Assembly: GCA_963565915.1 (NCBI GenBank)
Contig: OY751496.1
Location: forward strand, 992,001 to 1,056,000
Direction of reading: 5' to 3'
Source of the DNA: Entoloma clypeatum
Taxonomy: Eukaryota; Basidiomycota; Agaricomycetes; Agaricales; Entolomataceae
DNA length: 64,000 nucleotides
Of the stretch, positions 10,116 through 19,948 are shown piece after piece. Every line of letters starts with the position of its first letter. Position 1 is the first letter of the stretch. The notes beneath the pieces were generated by a model. It saw only the letters and a program-made list of their open reading frames with translations, searched no databases and was not told where the DNA came from. The position numbers and the translations under genes were made by a program.

Positions 10116-12391
10116 GATCCAGTGTGGTTGAGGAAAGAGGTGTAAATGGGATTGGTCGGAAGAGCGGAGAGGATGTCGGAGTGGAGCTGATCTGTATCCA
10201 TGATGATTGTGGCACGGAGGACGGGCGTATATAACTCTGTTGCGCGAAGTGAAGTGGTGAGCTGTTCTTGTGTGAAGATGGGTTTGAAGTTGCTTGGATT
10301 GACCGACAAATAGTCGCTATTTCCCTCTTTAGGGTAGACATCCCATCATCTACTTAAAAGATTGGGCTTTGTACCTAAATGGCCAGGGCGGAAGCGGATG
10401 ACGAGATTGAACTGGCAGAGGTATTCGGACCAACGAGCTTGTCGACGTGATAAAATCTTGGTAGTAGAAAAGTACTCAAGATTTTTGTGGTCCATTACGA
10501 CATCAATCGGAGCAGCGGAGCCTTCAAGGTAGTGACGCCAAACCTTGAATGCATTGTGGATCGCTAATAGTTCTTTGTTGTGGGTGTCATAGTTTAACTC
10601 GGGAGGTGTAAAGGTGCGGGAGTGGAAAGCGACCAGATGGATTTCATCGTTGGAGGTGCGGATGGAGAGGATCACACCCAAAGCGTAGTCGGAGGCATCG
10701 GTTTTGACGATAATAGGGCTGTCAGGAATCCAATGCATAAGAACAGGTGCCGTGGTAAAGGCTTTCTTCAAAGTTTTGAAAGATTCGCGAGTGGAGTCGG
10801 AGAAGTGCCATTGTGTGTTTTTGCGGGTGAGTCGAGTGAGCGGAACAGTGATTTCGGAGTAGTAAGGAATGAATCATCGATAAAAATTGGCAAAGCCTAA
10901 GAAAGATTGAATATCTTTGACCTTCCTTGGTTCAGGCCAATCTTGAATAATTTTGACTTTCTTATCCAACATGCGGAGGCCTGTCGGAGAGAGGATAAAG
11001 CCAAGGTATTCAACAGTATCTGTAGAAAACTCGTATTTGTCTGCGCACGTGTATAAGCTGTTGTCGGAGACATCGGAGGACTTTGCGGACATGCTTCTGA
11101 TGCTCGGAGGGAGAGTCGGAGTAGATGAGGATGTTGTCAAGATATATGGTAACATACTTATCGAGCAGGTCATGGAAGATGTCGTTCATGAAGCATTGAA
11201 AAACGGCTGGGGAGTTGGTGAGTCCAAATGGCATGACAAGCCATTCAAAAGACCCATGCGCGTGCGGAAGGCGGTTTTCCATTCATCTCCTTCCGCTATG
11301 CAGACGAGGTGATAGGCGTGTCGCAGGTTGAGAGCCGTATAAACACTGGCTTTTCCAGCAGTCTGGAGAAGGTCGGATATGAGCGGAAGCGGATATTGGT
11401 CCTTCTTTGAGATTTTGTTAAGAACACAGAAATCGACGCAAAGATGAAGGGAGCCATCCTTTTTACGAACGAAAAGGACGGGAGCACCGTGCGGAGAGGA
11501 GGAGGGTCGGATGAATCCAATGGTGAGGTGTTTGTCAATGAATTCATGGAGGGCATTGAGTTCGGTTTGTGAAAGGGAGTAGATCGGACCGAACGGAGGA
11601 GCGGAACCCTCTTCAAGTTCAATTTTGAGGTTGTAGGGATGGTGTGGTGGAAGAGTGTCTGCTTTTCCTTTACTGAAGACGTCAGCATAGTTGTGGTATT
11701 CCTCAGGTACGTTTGTCAAGTCGGGGGTGTCAGAAGCGGATGCGGAGTGAGCGGAAACAGAGGGAGTCGAAAGGTGAAGTCGAAAGGATTGTATACCAGG
11801 CAATTTGCATGCCCTCATAAATGCAGCTGTGTTAATGAGTGAAATCTGCGGAGGTACGATTGGAGGTTCCAGAGAAGGAAGCATAGCTGTCCTACCTTGG
11901 GAGGAGGTCGATGTCGTAAACAGCTCTTTTTGCATCTGTGGACGGAAAGTGATACTGCCCAATACCCAGTCAATCATAGGATTGTGGCGGGTGAGCCAGT
12001 TGTATCCAAGAACCACGGAAGAAGCGGAGTCGAGCGGAGTAACATAAAAATCCTGTTCAAAAGATTCACCTGAAGGAAAACATATAGGTATTGTTACAAC
12101 TTGAGTGATAAACACGTTAGAAGAACCATTGAAAAGCTTTAGTTCTAAAGGCGGAATAGCGGAGGTTGGAAGATCATAAGCGGAGAAAAAGTTATTGTCA
12201 ATAAAACAGTGGGTAGATCCTGAATCAATAAGTGCTGGGACAGAATCTGAAGAGAAAAAAGAAGATGAGATGTTGATACATAAAGAGTTTGGATCGGAGA
12301 GAGCGGACACATTAAGTCGGATGGGAGCAGAGGCACGGAGAGAGTCAACACAGTCCTCAGACCATGCTTCATGAGGACCACTGCCTATTTT
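10116..12391 (-). pseudogene. Ty3 element 1 protease, reverse transcriptase and RNase H (decayed)
   Basis: The frame begins in -1 register at the gag stop and is open through the aspartic protease (ALIDSGSTHCFID), a linker, and the RT start (GFIRPSSSPHGAPVLFVRKK). A frameshift in 11186-11282 moves the RT to the frame containing [15 protein letters not shown]. The catalytic box reads YLDN instead of YLDD, so the second metal-binding Asp is lost. A further shift precedes the segment ending SFLGFANFYR. RNase H follows at 10771-10346 (VKTDASDYALG, DHKNLEYFSTTK) and is stopped by TGA in LLSR*WDVYPKEGN. A last frameshift lies near 10115. The protein is inactive. Confidence 0.88.
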
Positions 12392-12394
12392 TTT
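12385..12394 (-). promoter_or_regulatory. Probable -1 ribosomal frameshift site joining gag and pol
   Basis: On the minus strand the gag frame ends TCA AAA AAA TAG. The heptamer A AAA AAA (12394-12388) fits the X XXY YYZ slippery rule exactly and abuts the stop at 12387-12385. A slip of -1 gives AAA ATA GGC AGT and an open frame into the protease. A downstream pseudoknot was not assessed. Confidence 0.7.
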
Positions 12395-13674
12395 GACTCG
12401 ATCTCCTTACCTTTTTCCTTGGCTTGAGTGCCAACTTGGGCGGCTTTCCCTTTAGCCTTGGAAGCGGAGGAGGTGGACTTGGGACAGTCCTTGACAGCGT
12501 GTCCAACACTACCGCAGAATAAGCAAAGGTTATTATTGAAACGACGTTTGCGTTCTTGATACATCAGTTTGCCGTCTTTGCCTAATTTACTGGAGAGGTC
12601 GGGTTTCGGAGCGGATGTGGAAGTGGAAGTGGTAGCGGGAGCGGAGGGTTTGGTTGATGATGTTTGTGCAGTGGATTGGTTCAGAGCGGATTGTTTCTTG
12701 TCGGACTTGGGAGTGGGTTTATCGGTTCTGGATTTCTCTCGTTGATGTTCCCAGTAGCGAGCGTCAATATGAGCCGCAGATCGTAGGTCTGGTAAAGACT
12801 TGATCTTGGGTTGTTGGGAGAGGATGTCCTTGATCTGATCTGGAAGTCCAACATAGGAGCGGTGTTGGAGGGAGTTTTCATCCCAGTCAGTCTTGGTAGC
12901 AAGACATTGGAATTCAACATTGTATTTCAATATCTTTTGATTTTCCTTCATCCGTAGGTTGTCCAACTGTTCTTCGGCTTCGCCCTGAGGGTCAATGGTA
13001 CCAAACTTGGAGCGGAGAAGTCGGACAAACTCGGGGAAAGAACCCCGCCAATTGGGTTCATCATCGTCAAGAATGAAGGGTTCAAAAAATTCGAGTGCTG
13101 TGCCTCGGAAGTAAGACATGGCAAAGTTGACTTTGGAATGTTCTGAGTCGAAGTTGTCATTGTTGGAGAAGTAAAGTTTGCATTGTAAAATGAATGCAGA
13201 GAGTTTGTGCGGATCGGATCCGTCGAAGGTATCTGGTTCATTGGCATATGACTTTTTCTTCTTTGTGTCACGATGTTTCAACTCTTTGGTCATGAGCAGA
13301 ATGGCTTCAGCTAGATTGGGTTCCTGATCTGGATTGGAATCAGAGTCATCCAAATCTCCATGTGAACTACCGTCGGAAGGAGGAGGAGATCCTCCTGGAG
13401 GTCCGCCGAATAAGCCAGAATTTAGAGGTGCAGAGGGTTCCGTTGGTGGGTTTAGTGGAGGACTGGCAGGAAGTGGTGGGAGCTGAGAGTCAGAAGAAGA
13501 TGGAGGAACGGATGGTCCAGGGGTAGGAGCGGATGATGATGCTGTGGCTCCTCGAGGGGTAATGGTTACATTGCGTGTTCCTCGAAAAAAAGCAGAGCGT
13601 GGTGTGGATGATGAATGTTCTGCTGCTGCACGAGCAGTCCTAGTTGTTCGAACTGTATTACGGGTTTGAGACAT
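12385..13674 (-). CDS. Ty3 element 1 gag
   Basis: Gag forms the virus-like particle and packages element RNA. The chosen start is the Met of MSQTRNTVRTTRTARAAA at 13674, 52 bp inside the LTR border; a longer frame to 13731 would begin inside the LTR. The first 130 residues are basic and then Pro/Ser-rich. The retrotransposon gag fold follows (FILQCKLYFSNNDNFDSEHS, YFRGTALEFFEPF, EFVRLLRSKFGTIDPQGEAE). A linker rich in Thr, Ser and Ala precedes a single CCHC zinc knuckle (CLFCGSVGHAVKDC). The frame is fully open, about 429 residues, and ends on the slippery heptamer. Confidence 0.9.
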   Translation of the reverse strand: MSQTRNTVRTTRTARAAAEHSSSTPRSAFFRGTRNVTITPRGATASSSAPTPGPSVPPSSSDSQLPPLPASPPLNPPTEPSAPLNSGLFGGPPGGSPPPSDGSSHGDLDDSDSNPDQEPNLAEAILLMTKELKHRDTKKKKSYANEPDTFDGSDPHKLSAFILQCKLYFSNNDNFDSEHSKVNFAMSYFRGTALEFFEPFILDDDEPNWRGSFPEFVRLLRSKFGTIDPQGEAEEQLDNLRMKENQKILKYNVEFQCLATKTDWDENSLQHRSYVGLPDQIKDILSQQPKIKSLPDLRSAAHIDARYWEHQREKSRTDKPTPKSDKKQSALNQSTAQTSSTKPSAPATTSTSTSAPKPDLSSKLGKDGKLMYQERKRRFNNNLCLFCGSVGHAVKDCPKSTSSASKAKGKAAQVGTQAKEKGKEIESKK

Positions 13675-13712
13675 GTGGGTAGAGGTTGTTGGGTAAATCA
13701 AAGAATGGTGGT

Positions 13713-13723
13713 AGTTCAAATAT
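13713..13723 (-). other. Predicted self-primer binding site of Ty3 element 1
   Basis: The 11 bases lie 2 nt from the 5' LTR. Their minus-strand reading (ATATTTGAACT) is the exact reverse complement of AGTTCAAATAT, found in the LTR at 13989-13979 on the same strand, 26 bp downstream of a TATAAATA box. I see no match to a tRNA 3' end (no TGG start). Confidence 0.65.
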
Positions 13724-13725
13724 AC

Positions 13726-14268
13726 TGTCACGTAGCGTTTTTCTCAATGTCGGAAAATGTCGGACGAGTCGGAGCGGAGTAGCGGAGGAGCGGATGCGAT
13801 AAGTGCGACGTTGGCAGAAAGGACCTGGCTTCAACTTGTGCGTTGCGCCCCACTCTTTGACGTGGTCCTTGATTTCGGATTGGCAGATGTCGGATGAGCG
13901 GATGAGCAGAAGAGCGGAGGTGATGGAGAGAATGCTCAGAGGCAAGTAGAGACGGATGCGAATGAGGTGTAATGTATGATATTTGAACTGAGGTTCTACG
14001 ACAGGTTTGTACACTATTTATAGTAGACTAGAATGATCAGCATTACTATAAGTGATGTGCAGATATTGGAGTTGACCATCGGAACATTCAGAGTACGGAG
14101 AGTAGCAAATGAAAAGTGAACAACATATGTCTACTTGTAAGTATGGTTGAGATGTTACATAGTAGAAGTATAATCAAATATAAATAGAATGTTGTTGGAG
14201 CGGATGTTGGAGCGGATGAATCGTCGGAGTCGTCGGATAAGTCGGATGTGAATCATATGGTTATGACA
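13726..14268 (-). repeat. 5' LTR of Ty3 element 1 (543 bp)
   Basis: It runs TGTCACGTAG to TTATGACA in plus reading. On the minus strand it holds a TATAAATA box (14022-14015) and a predicted transcript start at about 13989. It carries the 26-bp segment that the 3' LTR lacks. Most differences from the partner LTR are transitions or small deletions. Confidence 0.92.
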
Positions 14269-14303
14269 AAAACCCACTCCCACGCGACCTGATTTTCACT
14301 GGG

Positions 14304-15384
14304 CATAATTCTCTAAGTCCCTCACCACCAGTGTTTGTTTGCCATCACCTTTGTTTGGCAACCTCCCATCAATATTGCTCCTCTCCATCAACGACCCTCC
14401 CACACCCGCCAAAGCATCTCCAAGACCCTTCCCTGCCATCAATGATGTTTGGCTATGTCCTCCCACGCCATCAAAGCGCCTCCCGAACCCTTTCCTGCCA
14501 TCAATGTGTCTTGTGGACCCTTATCCATCATCAAATGCCTCTTGTTTCCCTCTTTGGCACATTCCCACGCCCCTCCCTCGCATCAGAACCCTCTGTCCCT
14601 CGTCACATCACCTCCCCAGCACCTATATACAACCGTTCTATAGTACTAATAGGTCTCCAAGCGTCGGTAGTACGAGGTGTGCGGTGCTTTGATTAGGTGG
14701 AAAGGTGTGGAAGATGAGGTGCACATCAAAAACACATATTCCCCACCTAGCATTAGTATCTCATGGTAGAGAAATATATAGACACCTGTAAAGGGTGTCT
14801 TTGATGTATATCTATCCAACACAAAAGACCCGAGGGGGATCCATGGAGTGTGGAAGACAGGAGATAAGAATTTGTCTGAATTGCACCTGTGGACATCAGC
14901 AAAGTGGTCCCAGGGCTGGTAGCAAACCATAGCAAACACACTCACATGCATAGCAGCCATAGCACCCTGTAACAACTCACTGGCAGGCATAGCAACCTCT
15001 AGCAATGTAGTACTGAAGTATAATAGCATTGTAGCATCATAGTACATGTGTAGTATAGAAACTTGGTAGCACCATAGTATTGCAATATTGTTTAGGTTAA
15101 CACCCTTTGCATGCCACAAATTTTATTTATTTATTCAAGAAATACTCATAGCTGCTGAAAGTCGTGAAAACATGTGTGAAATATTGTGCTACACTGAATA
15201 TGTACATACAACAAAGAAAAATCTCGCGTGTCCCCCCTGCACATCCCTTGCCACACATTGTCTCTCCCGTCACCTGGCAATCCTCGGTTACACTCCTGCC
15301 CCTCATGTCCAGCCTGATGTGACCCGCCCTCCCCTGCGTCTCTCTCAGCTCTCGTCCGTGCATGTTTCACTTGTCACCCATATT
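14304..15384. repeat. Non-coding repeats, including an inverted relative of 23458-23700
   Basis: The block 14643-14880 is similar, in reverse orientation, to 23458-23700: both share 'aataggtctccaagc', 'tagcattagtatctcatgg' and 'ggagtgtggaagacaggagataag'. The block 14304-14350 ('agtccctcacca', 'gtttgtttgcc') continues the repeat whose first part is 6490-6690 and whose inverted relative is at about 24240-24780. No gene was found here. Confidence 0.5.
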
Positions 15385-15754
15385 TGTTATGTGTAACAAA
15401 CCGTTCCAAGGTTCGGGCAGAGTATGCAGGAAGATGGAAAGGCGAAGAGCAATGTGATTGCTAAATCTAAGGAATGTAGCTATGGTACATGAGGTTTATA
15501 TAGTACTGACTATGAGCAGTAGCGAATGAGTCAGTAACTGCGGAAGGCAGTGCGCATGAGTAAGGTGACTGCGGAAGGCTATGCACTAATGAGTAAGCTG
15601 ACTGCGGAATGAGTCAGACAGCTGCGGAAAGCGAGTCAGCGCGGGAGCGAAGTATACTAAAGGAAATAAAGTATAATACGATATGTGTAAGCGGGGGCCG
15701 ATGAGTAAAAGTGAAAAGGTAAGCGTATACGTCCGTAGTCGTTAGTCCGTAACA
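15385..15754 (-). repeat. 3' LTR of Ty3 element 2
   Basis: It runs TGTTATGTGTAACA to TCCGTAACA in plus reading (370 bp). It contains the copy of TTGCTAAATCT at 15458-15468 that corresponds to the predicted transcript start. The purine tract CTTGAGGAGGGGAACA (minus strand) follows directly at 15755-15770. Confidence 0.95.
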
Positions 15755-15791
15755 TGTTCCCCTCCTCAAGGTCTGTGTCCTCACAGACTAC

Positions 15792-16160
15792 CTACTCCCA
15801 TCCATCGTTGCCATTTGGATCGGCCCAGGCAGGGTCAACTCGGTTACCCCAATCCTTTATCAGTTCATCGTTTACCGCTGTGGCAAACTCTAAACCTCGA
15901 ACGGCGAGGCGAAGGCATCGATTCTCGACAGCAAGGGTGTTGGTATAGTTTTTGAGGATGAGCTTCTCCTCAGCGGTGGGGGCGGTTGGTAAATCGGAGA
16001 GGGTATGAAGGCGGATATGCATCTGCCGGTGGAGGATGTCGGCGACAGAGGTTTTGAGCGCATGGATCTGGTCGCGCATGGAGAGCGCTTCGCCGATGAG
16101 GGTGGTGATGGTGGGGTTGATATCGGAAGCATCGGTGGAGGCGGCGGTGATGTTGGACAT
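15792..16160 (-). CDS. Small extra ORF downstream of pol in Ty3 element 2 (122 aa)
   Basis: The protein starts MSNITAASTDASDINPT. It has a helical, heptad-like middle (IHALKTSVADILHRQMH and LAVENRCLRLAVRGLEF) and ends in a short acidic, Trp-containing tail (PAWADPNGNDGWE). It lies between the chromodomain end (16278) and the purine tract, on the same strand as pol, in the position where some retroelements keep a third gene. I see no signal peptide or membrane segment, so it is not envelope-like. The function is unknown; a coiled-coil structural role is only a guess. The frame is undamaged. Confidence 0.55.
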   Translation of the reverse strand: MSNITAASTDASDINPTITTLIGEALSMRDQIHALKTSVADILHRQMHIRLHTLSDLPTAPTAEEKLILKNYTNTLAVENRCLRLAVRGLEFATAVNDELIKDWGNRVDPAWADPNGNDGWE

Positions 16161-16277
16161 GGCAGAAATGATGTTTGAAAGGTATAAGAAGAACGGCGTG
16201 TTGGGCGAGAAGAGTTGGAGCGGGGAACTCGATGTGACAGAAGTCGATGTGGAAAATGGTTCTCAAAGTTTGTTCTT

Positions 16278-17459
16278 TTATCGTGGACGCGATGGATTTT
16301 GCCGATGAAAATCTCGGATCAAGTCTTGAGCGTTCTGGACATTAGTCCGAGGTTCCCACATGTTCTCTTCTGGGCCATACCCTTCCCATTGGACAAGGTA
16401 CTGGATCTTTCCACGGAATTTCCGAGAGTCTAGGATCGTGGAGACATGGTATTCTTCTCGTCCTTCGACAATGATCGGATCAGGGGCTGGCTTCTTTTTC
16501 TGAATGGCATACTTCGGGGTTTCGTATGGTGATAACAGGGTCTCGTTGAACACAGGGTGGATCATCTTCCAAGTTTTGGGAAGATCAAGACGGTATGCGC
16601 TAGCTCCTTTCTTCTCTAGGACTTTGAACGGTCCGTGTCGGAGGGCGTCAAGTTTCTTTGAGGGACGATCAGTCCTGATGTTAGTCCCTTCCAGCCACAC
16701 CTTGTCTCCGATGCGGTAATTCCAAGATGGGCTTCGTCGTGTGTCAACTGTTTTCTTCATCTGATCCTGGGCCTGTTTCAGTGCTGCGTTGGCTTCTTCT
16801 CGTGCCTGTTTGAGTTTTTTCAAGAAGTCGTTTGCCGCTGGATTGGTGTCTTCCAACACAAGTTCTCCCTTCCAAGGATGCAGACCATAGTTGAGATAGA
16901 ATGGTGTGTACTTTGTCGCTTGATGTTCTTTGTCATTGTACTGGAATTCTGCGATCGCGATCCATTCCGCCCAATCATCTTGTAGATGGTTGACAAAGTT
17001 TCGTAAGAACACCTCGGTTTCCTGATGTGATCGTTCGGCTTGTCCATCAGTTTGTGGATGGTATGCAGTGGACAGGTTTCTCTTGATTCCCAACATGCGG
17101 CAAAGTATCTCCATGAACTTCGCGGCGAACTGTGGTCCTCTGTCGCTAATGATCTTCTTAGGGATCCCATGAAGCTTCCATATCTGGTCCTGATAGATCT
17201 TGGCTAATCCTTCAGCCGATAGTTCCACGGTTGTCGGGATGAGATGAAGCATCTTTGAATGTCTGTCTGTGATGACCAGAATTGCGTTCTTCCCATCAGA
17301 TTCTGGTATCGGTCCCACGACGTCAATCCCTATGTCTTCCCATGGTTGACTTGGCGCGGCATTAGGGTGTAGAGGGGCGTGTCTCCTTTGGCGGCTGATC
17401 TTGTTATGTTGACAGGTGTCACACCCTTTCACATACTTCTTTATGTCATGGTGGGCCAC
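16278..17459 (-). CDS. Ty3 element 2 integrase core and chromodomain (separated from RT by a frameshift)
   Basis: The open frame begins inside the HHCC finger (CDTCQHNKISRQRR). It contains the catalytic triad: Asp in IGIDVVGPIPE, Asp in IISDRGPQF and Glu in DGQAERSHQE, with 35 residues between the second Asp and the Glu. The GPF/Y-type module follows (DALRHGPFKVLEKKG), then a chromodomain (EEYHVSTILDSRKFRGKIQ, then YLVQWEGYGPEENMWEP). It overlaps the RT frame by 19 bases at 17441-17459, where an indel after WWPTM breaks what should be one polyprotein. All catalytic residues are intact, so the lesion is recent or minor. Confidence 0.92.
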   Translation of the reverse strand: MAHHDIKKYVKGCDTCQHNKISRQRRHAPLHPNAAPSQPWEDIGIDVVGPIPESDGKNAILVITDRHSKMLHLIPTTVELSAEGLAKIYQDQIWKLHGIPKKIISDRGPQFAAKFMEILCRMLGIKRNLSTAYHPQTDGQAERSHQETEVFLRNFVNHLQDDWAEWIAIAEFQYNDKEHQATKYTPFYLNYGLHPWKGELVLEDTNPAANDFLKKLKQAREEANAALKQAQDQMKKTVDTRRSPSWNYRIGDKVWLEGTNIRTDRPSKKLDALRHGPFKVLEKKGASAYRLDLPKTWKMIHPVFNETLLSPYETPKYAIQKKKPAPDPIIVEGREEYHVSTILDSRKFRGKIQYLVQWEGYGPEENMWEPRTNVQNAQDLIRDFHRQNPSRPR

Positions 17460-19948
17460 CAGTAGGTGCGAGTGAGGAGTTCATGTGTTCGATATTGTCC
17501 TGGATGTCCTGCCACTGGTGCGTCGTGCGCTTCAAACATCAGTTCTTGGCGCAATTGTGGGTCTGGTGGAACATAGACTCGTTCTCCTGCGTAGGTGATG
17601 CCATTTTCCTGCTGGTACCAGTGAGGATTCTTCTTCAGACCCTGGGCTACTTCTGTCTCCATGCGATTCGAGGCCTTGATGCGTGCGATCCATGGGTTTT
17701 CGATGGTTGTGATGTTTCCGATTTTGATGGAATCAGATGTTTCACCCCCTTCAAAGAATTGTTCCTCCGTGAACATCTCCATTTGTATCACATCTTCTGA
17801 TTCCAATCGTTTCAAAAATAGCCCCTCCTTGAGCATTTGGTCGCTGTCCTGCGGCTCGAGTTCCGTCTCATACCAGGGTAAACATGACAGGATGTCTGCT
17901 TTCGCGTTTGTCTTCCCAGGTACATGTCGCAATTCGAAGTCATAATCTTGTAACTTCATCTTCCAGCACCTCTGTCGTTGGTTTAGGTCCTGAGGACGCC
18001 GGAAATACTCTAGGTTTTTGTGATCGGTTAAGATCTCGAAACGTTCCTTGGCTTCAAGTAGATAATGTCGCCAGTCCTTCAGTGCTTCCATGACTGCCAA
18101 GAGTTCCTTGTCATATATCTCGTAATTCTGTTCGGCCGCGGACATGGTCCGCGACAAGAACGCGATAGGATGCCACTTGTCGTCTTGTTTCTGTGAAAGT
18201 ACTGCTCCAATCGCATAACCCGATGCATCGGTTTCGACCCTGAACTGTCCGTCCGGTTTGGGCAATGCCAAGACTGGTGCCGTCGTGATTGCCCGTATGA
18301 GACCTTCAAATGCTTCTTGCGCCGCTGGTCCCCATGTGAATGCTGTATTCCCCGTAAGTGTTGTGAGTGGCTTTGCGATGTTTGAGTATCCTTCAATGAA
18401 GCGTCGATAAAAATTGGCAAATCCCAGGAACCTCTGGACTTCCTTTTTTGATGTGGGTACTCGCCAGTTCCGGATTGTGTCCACCTTTTCGGTTTCCATC
18501 TCAACACGTCCTTCTCCAACGACATATCCCAATATGGGGCATTTCGTTACTTCCCAAAGACACTTCTTCTCCTTTAGGAACAGGTCATTGTCTGACAGAA
18601 TCTGCAAGATCTCTTCGGTGTTCCGGGCGAGTTCTTCCTTGGTTTTACCAATAACCACTATGTCATCCATGTAAATCACACAGATGCGCCGACGGATCTG
18701 ATCCCTGAATAGGCTGGCCATCATCCGAGAGAACGTTCCCGGGGAGTTGCAGAGACCGAAAAACATGACCAATGGTTCAAACAATCCTCGGCTGGTCAGG
18801 AAGGCAGCTTTCCATTCGTCACCCTTCTTAATCCGCACGTTATTGTATCCCCACATGATGTCCATTTTGTTGAAGTAGACTGCGTCCTTCAATACATCCA
18901 AGAGGTCGTTGATGCGTGGGAGTGGGAATTTGTCCTTAACCGTGAATTTATTGACCGTGCGATAATCCTGTACCAATCGTTTGGAACCGTCTTTCTTGTT
19001 AATGAAGAAGCAGGGTGATGCATAAGGGGATTTGGACGGTCGGATCTTTCCGGTTGCCAGGCCTTCATCAATGAATTCGTCCAGTTCTTCTTGCTCCTTT
19101 TGGGTCATAGGATACGTGTTTCCTCCTAGCTCCTTTGGTGTGTCCGGTGTAAGTTCGATGCCGTGGTCCCATTCTCTTTCCTTTGGGATCTTGTCAAAGT
19201 TTTCTTTTTCAAAGAGATGGGCAAAACGTTCAATGTATGAGGGTCGTTTGGTTGTGGGAGGTGGTGTGGGAGTAACTGCTTCCAATATGGGGTCTCCGGG
19301 CTTCCATTTCTGATCCGATTTCTTGGGCGCGTCCTTGTCTCGTACTTCCACCATGCGAACCCGATGTTTGCGACCATTAAGGTTAACCCTGAAATCCGAG
19401 TGTTTGGTTTGACATGTTGATGGGCACTGGTTGAATGTTACAGCGCCGGTCGTCCAATTGATTGTGGGGTTGTGGTGTACCAACCAGTCATGTCCCAAAA
19501 GCATGTCCGTTCTCCCAATGTCCAATACCATTGCTTCCATGGTTTCCTGGTGTGTTCCTAAGTCCAGCTTGACTTCGGCAAGTTTTTCTGCTTTCTGTTG
19601 TCGGTTCGGCGATCCATCCGCATTTAGGATTGATATGGGCTTTATTCCACGTGTGGGAAGGTTCTGTTCACGTACTATTCTGGGATGGATACATGTGCGT
19701 TCACATCCGCTATCAACCTCGGGTTGAATGGCCTTTGGTCCTCGTCGTGTTTTGATCTGAGCTTGCAGCTTGATCTCTCGTCGTTTCGGAGGTTTATCTC
19801 CCTTGACAATCTTAGTTGACGCAACGGCTCGCTTTGCAGGGATAACATAAGTTATATTGTCTGTAGCTGCACCAGGCAAGCAAGTTCGTTTAATGGATAA
19901 GGGTCGCGACTTAGCGCCGTTTAATCGGACCCTTCGGGAAAATCCTTC
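17441..19948 (-). pseudogene. Ty3 element 2 protease, reverse transcriptase and RNase H (frameshift at the 3' end)
   Basis: The pol frame is open from 19948, in -1 register to gag, and overlaps the gag end by 28 nt. The protease motif is VDSGCERTCIHP, a DSG catalytic loop. RT shows RPSKSPYASPCFFINKKDG, LFEPLVMFFGLCNSPGTF (with FF where PF is usual), and the catalytic YMDD in VIYMDDIVVIG. RNase H shows VETDASGYAIGAVLSQ and ILTDHKNLEYFRRPQ. ADILSCLPW has Cys where Arg is usual, consistent with a C-to-T change. It stops in WWPTMT* at 17441. No classic slippery heptamer is visible in the gag-pol overlap. Confidence 0.9.

Larger units (their letters stand above)
7090..14268 (-). mobile_element. 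Ty3/gypsy chromovirus, element 1 (complete, decayed pol)
   Basis: The element reads on the minus strand: 5' LTR (13726-14268), primer site, gag, protease, RT, RNase H, integrase, chromodomain, a foreign opposite-strand gene, then the 3' LTR (7090-7598). It is flanked by AAAAC at 7085-7089 and 14269-14273, a perfect 5-bp target duplication. Gag is open, but pol has several frameshifts and TGA stops and an altered RT active site, so the copy cannot move by itself. Confidence 0.93.
6697..14303. mobile_element. MITE with CCCAGTGAAAAT ends and 7-bp TSD, split by Ty3 element 1
   Basis: The two halves are 6697-7089 and 14274-14303; together they make an element of about 420 bp. The outer ends are CCCAGTGAAAATCGGG and TTTTCACTGGG. 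The flanks are CATAATT at 6690-6696 and CATAATT at 14304-14310, a perfect 7-bp target duplication. The uninterrupted relatives are at 24955-25387 and 61414-61845. The Ty3 element sits between, with its own AAAAC duplication, so it inserted later. Confidence 0.88.

Noticed and set aside
19921..19948. A slippery heptamer in the gag-pol overlap of Ty3 element 2
   Set aside because: Frames overlap by 28 nt in -1 register, but the only candidate (T TTT CCC) does not fit X XXY YYZ. Another recoding mode or an indel remains possible.
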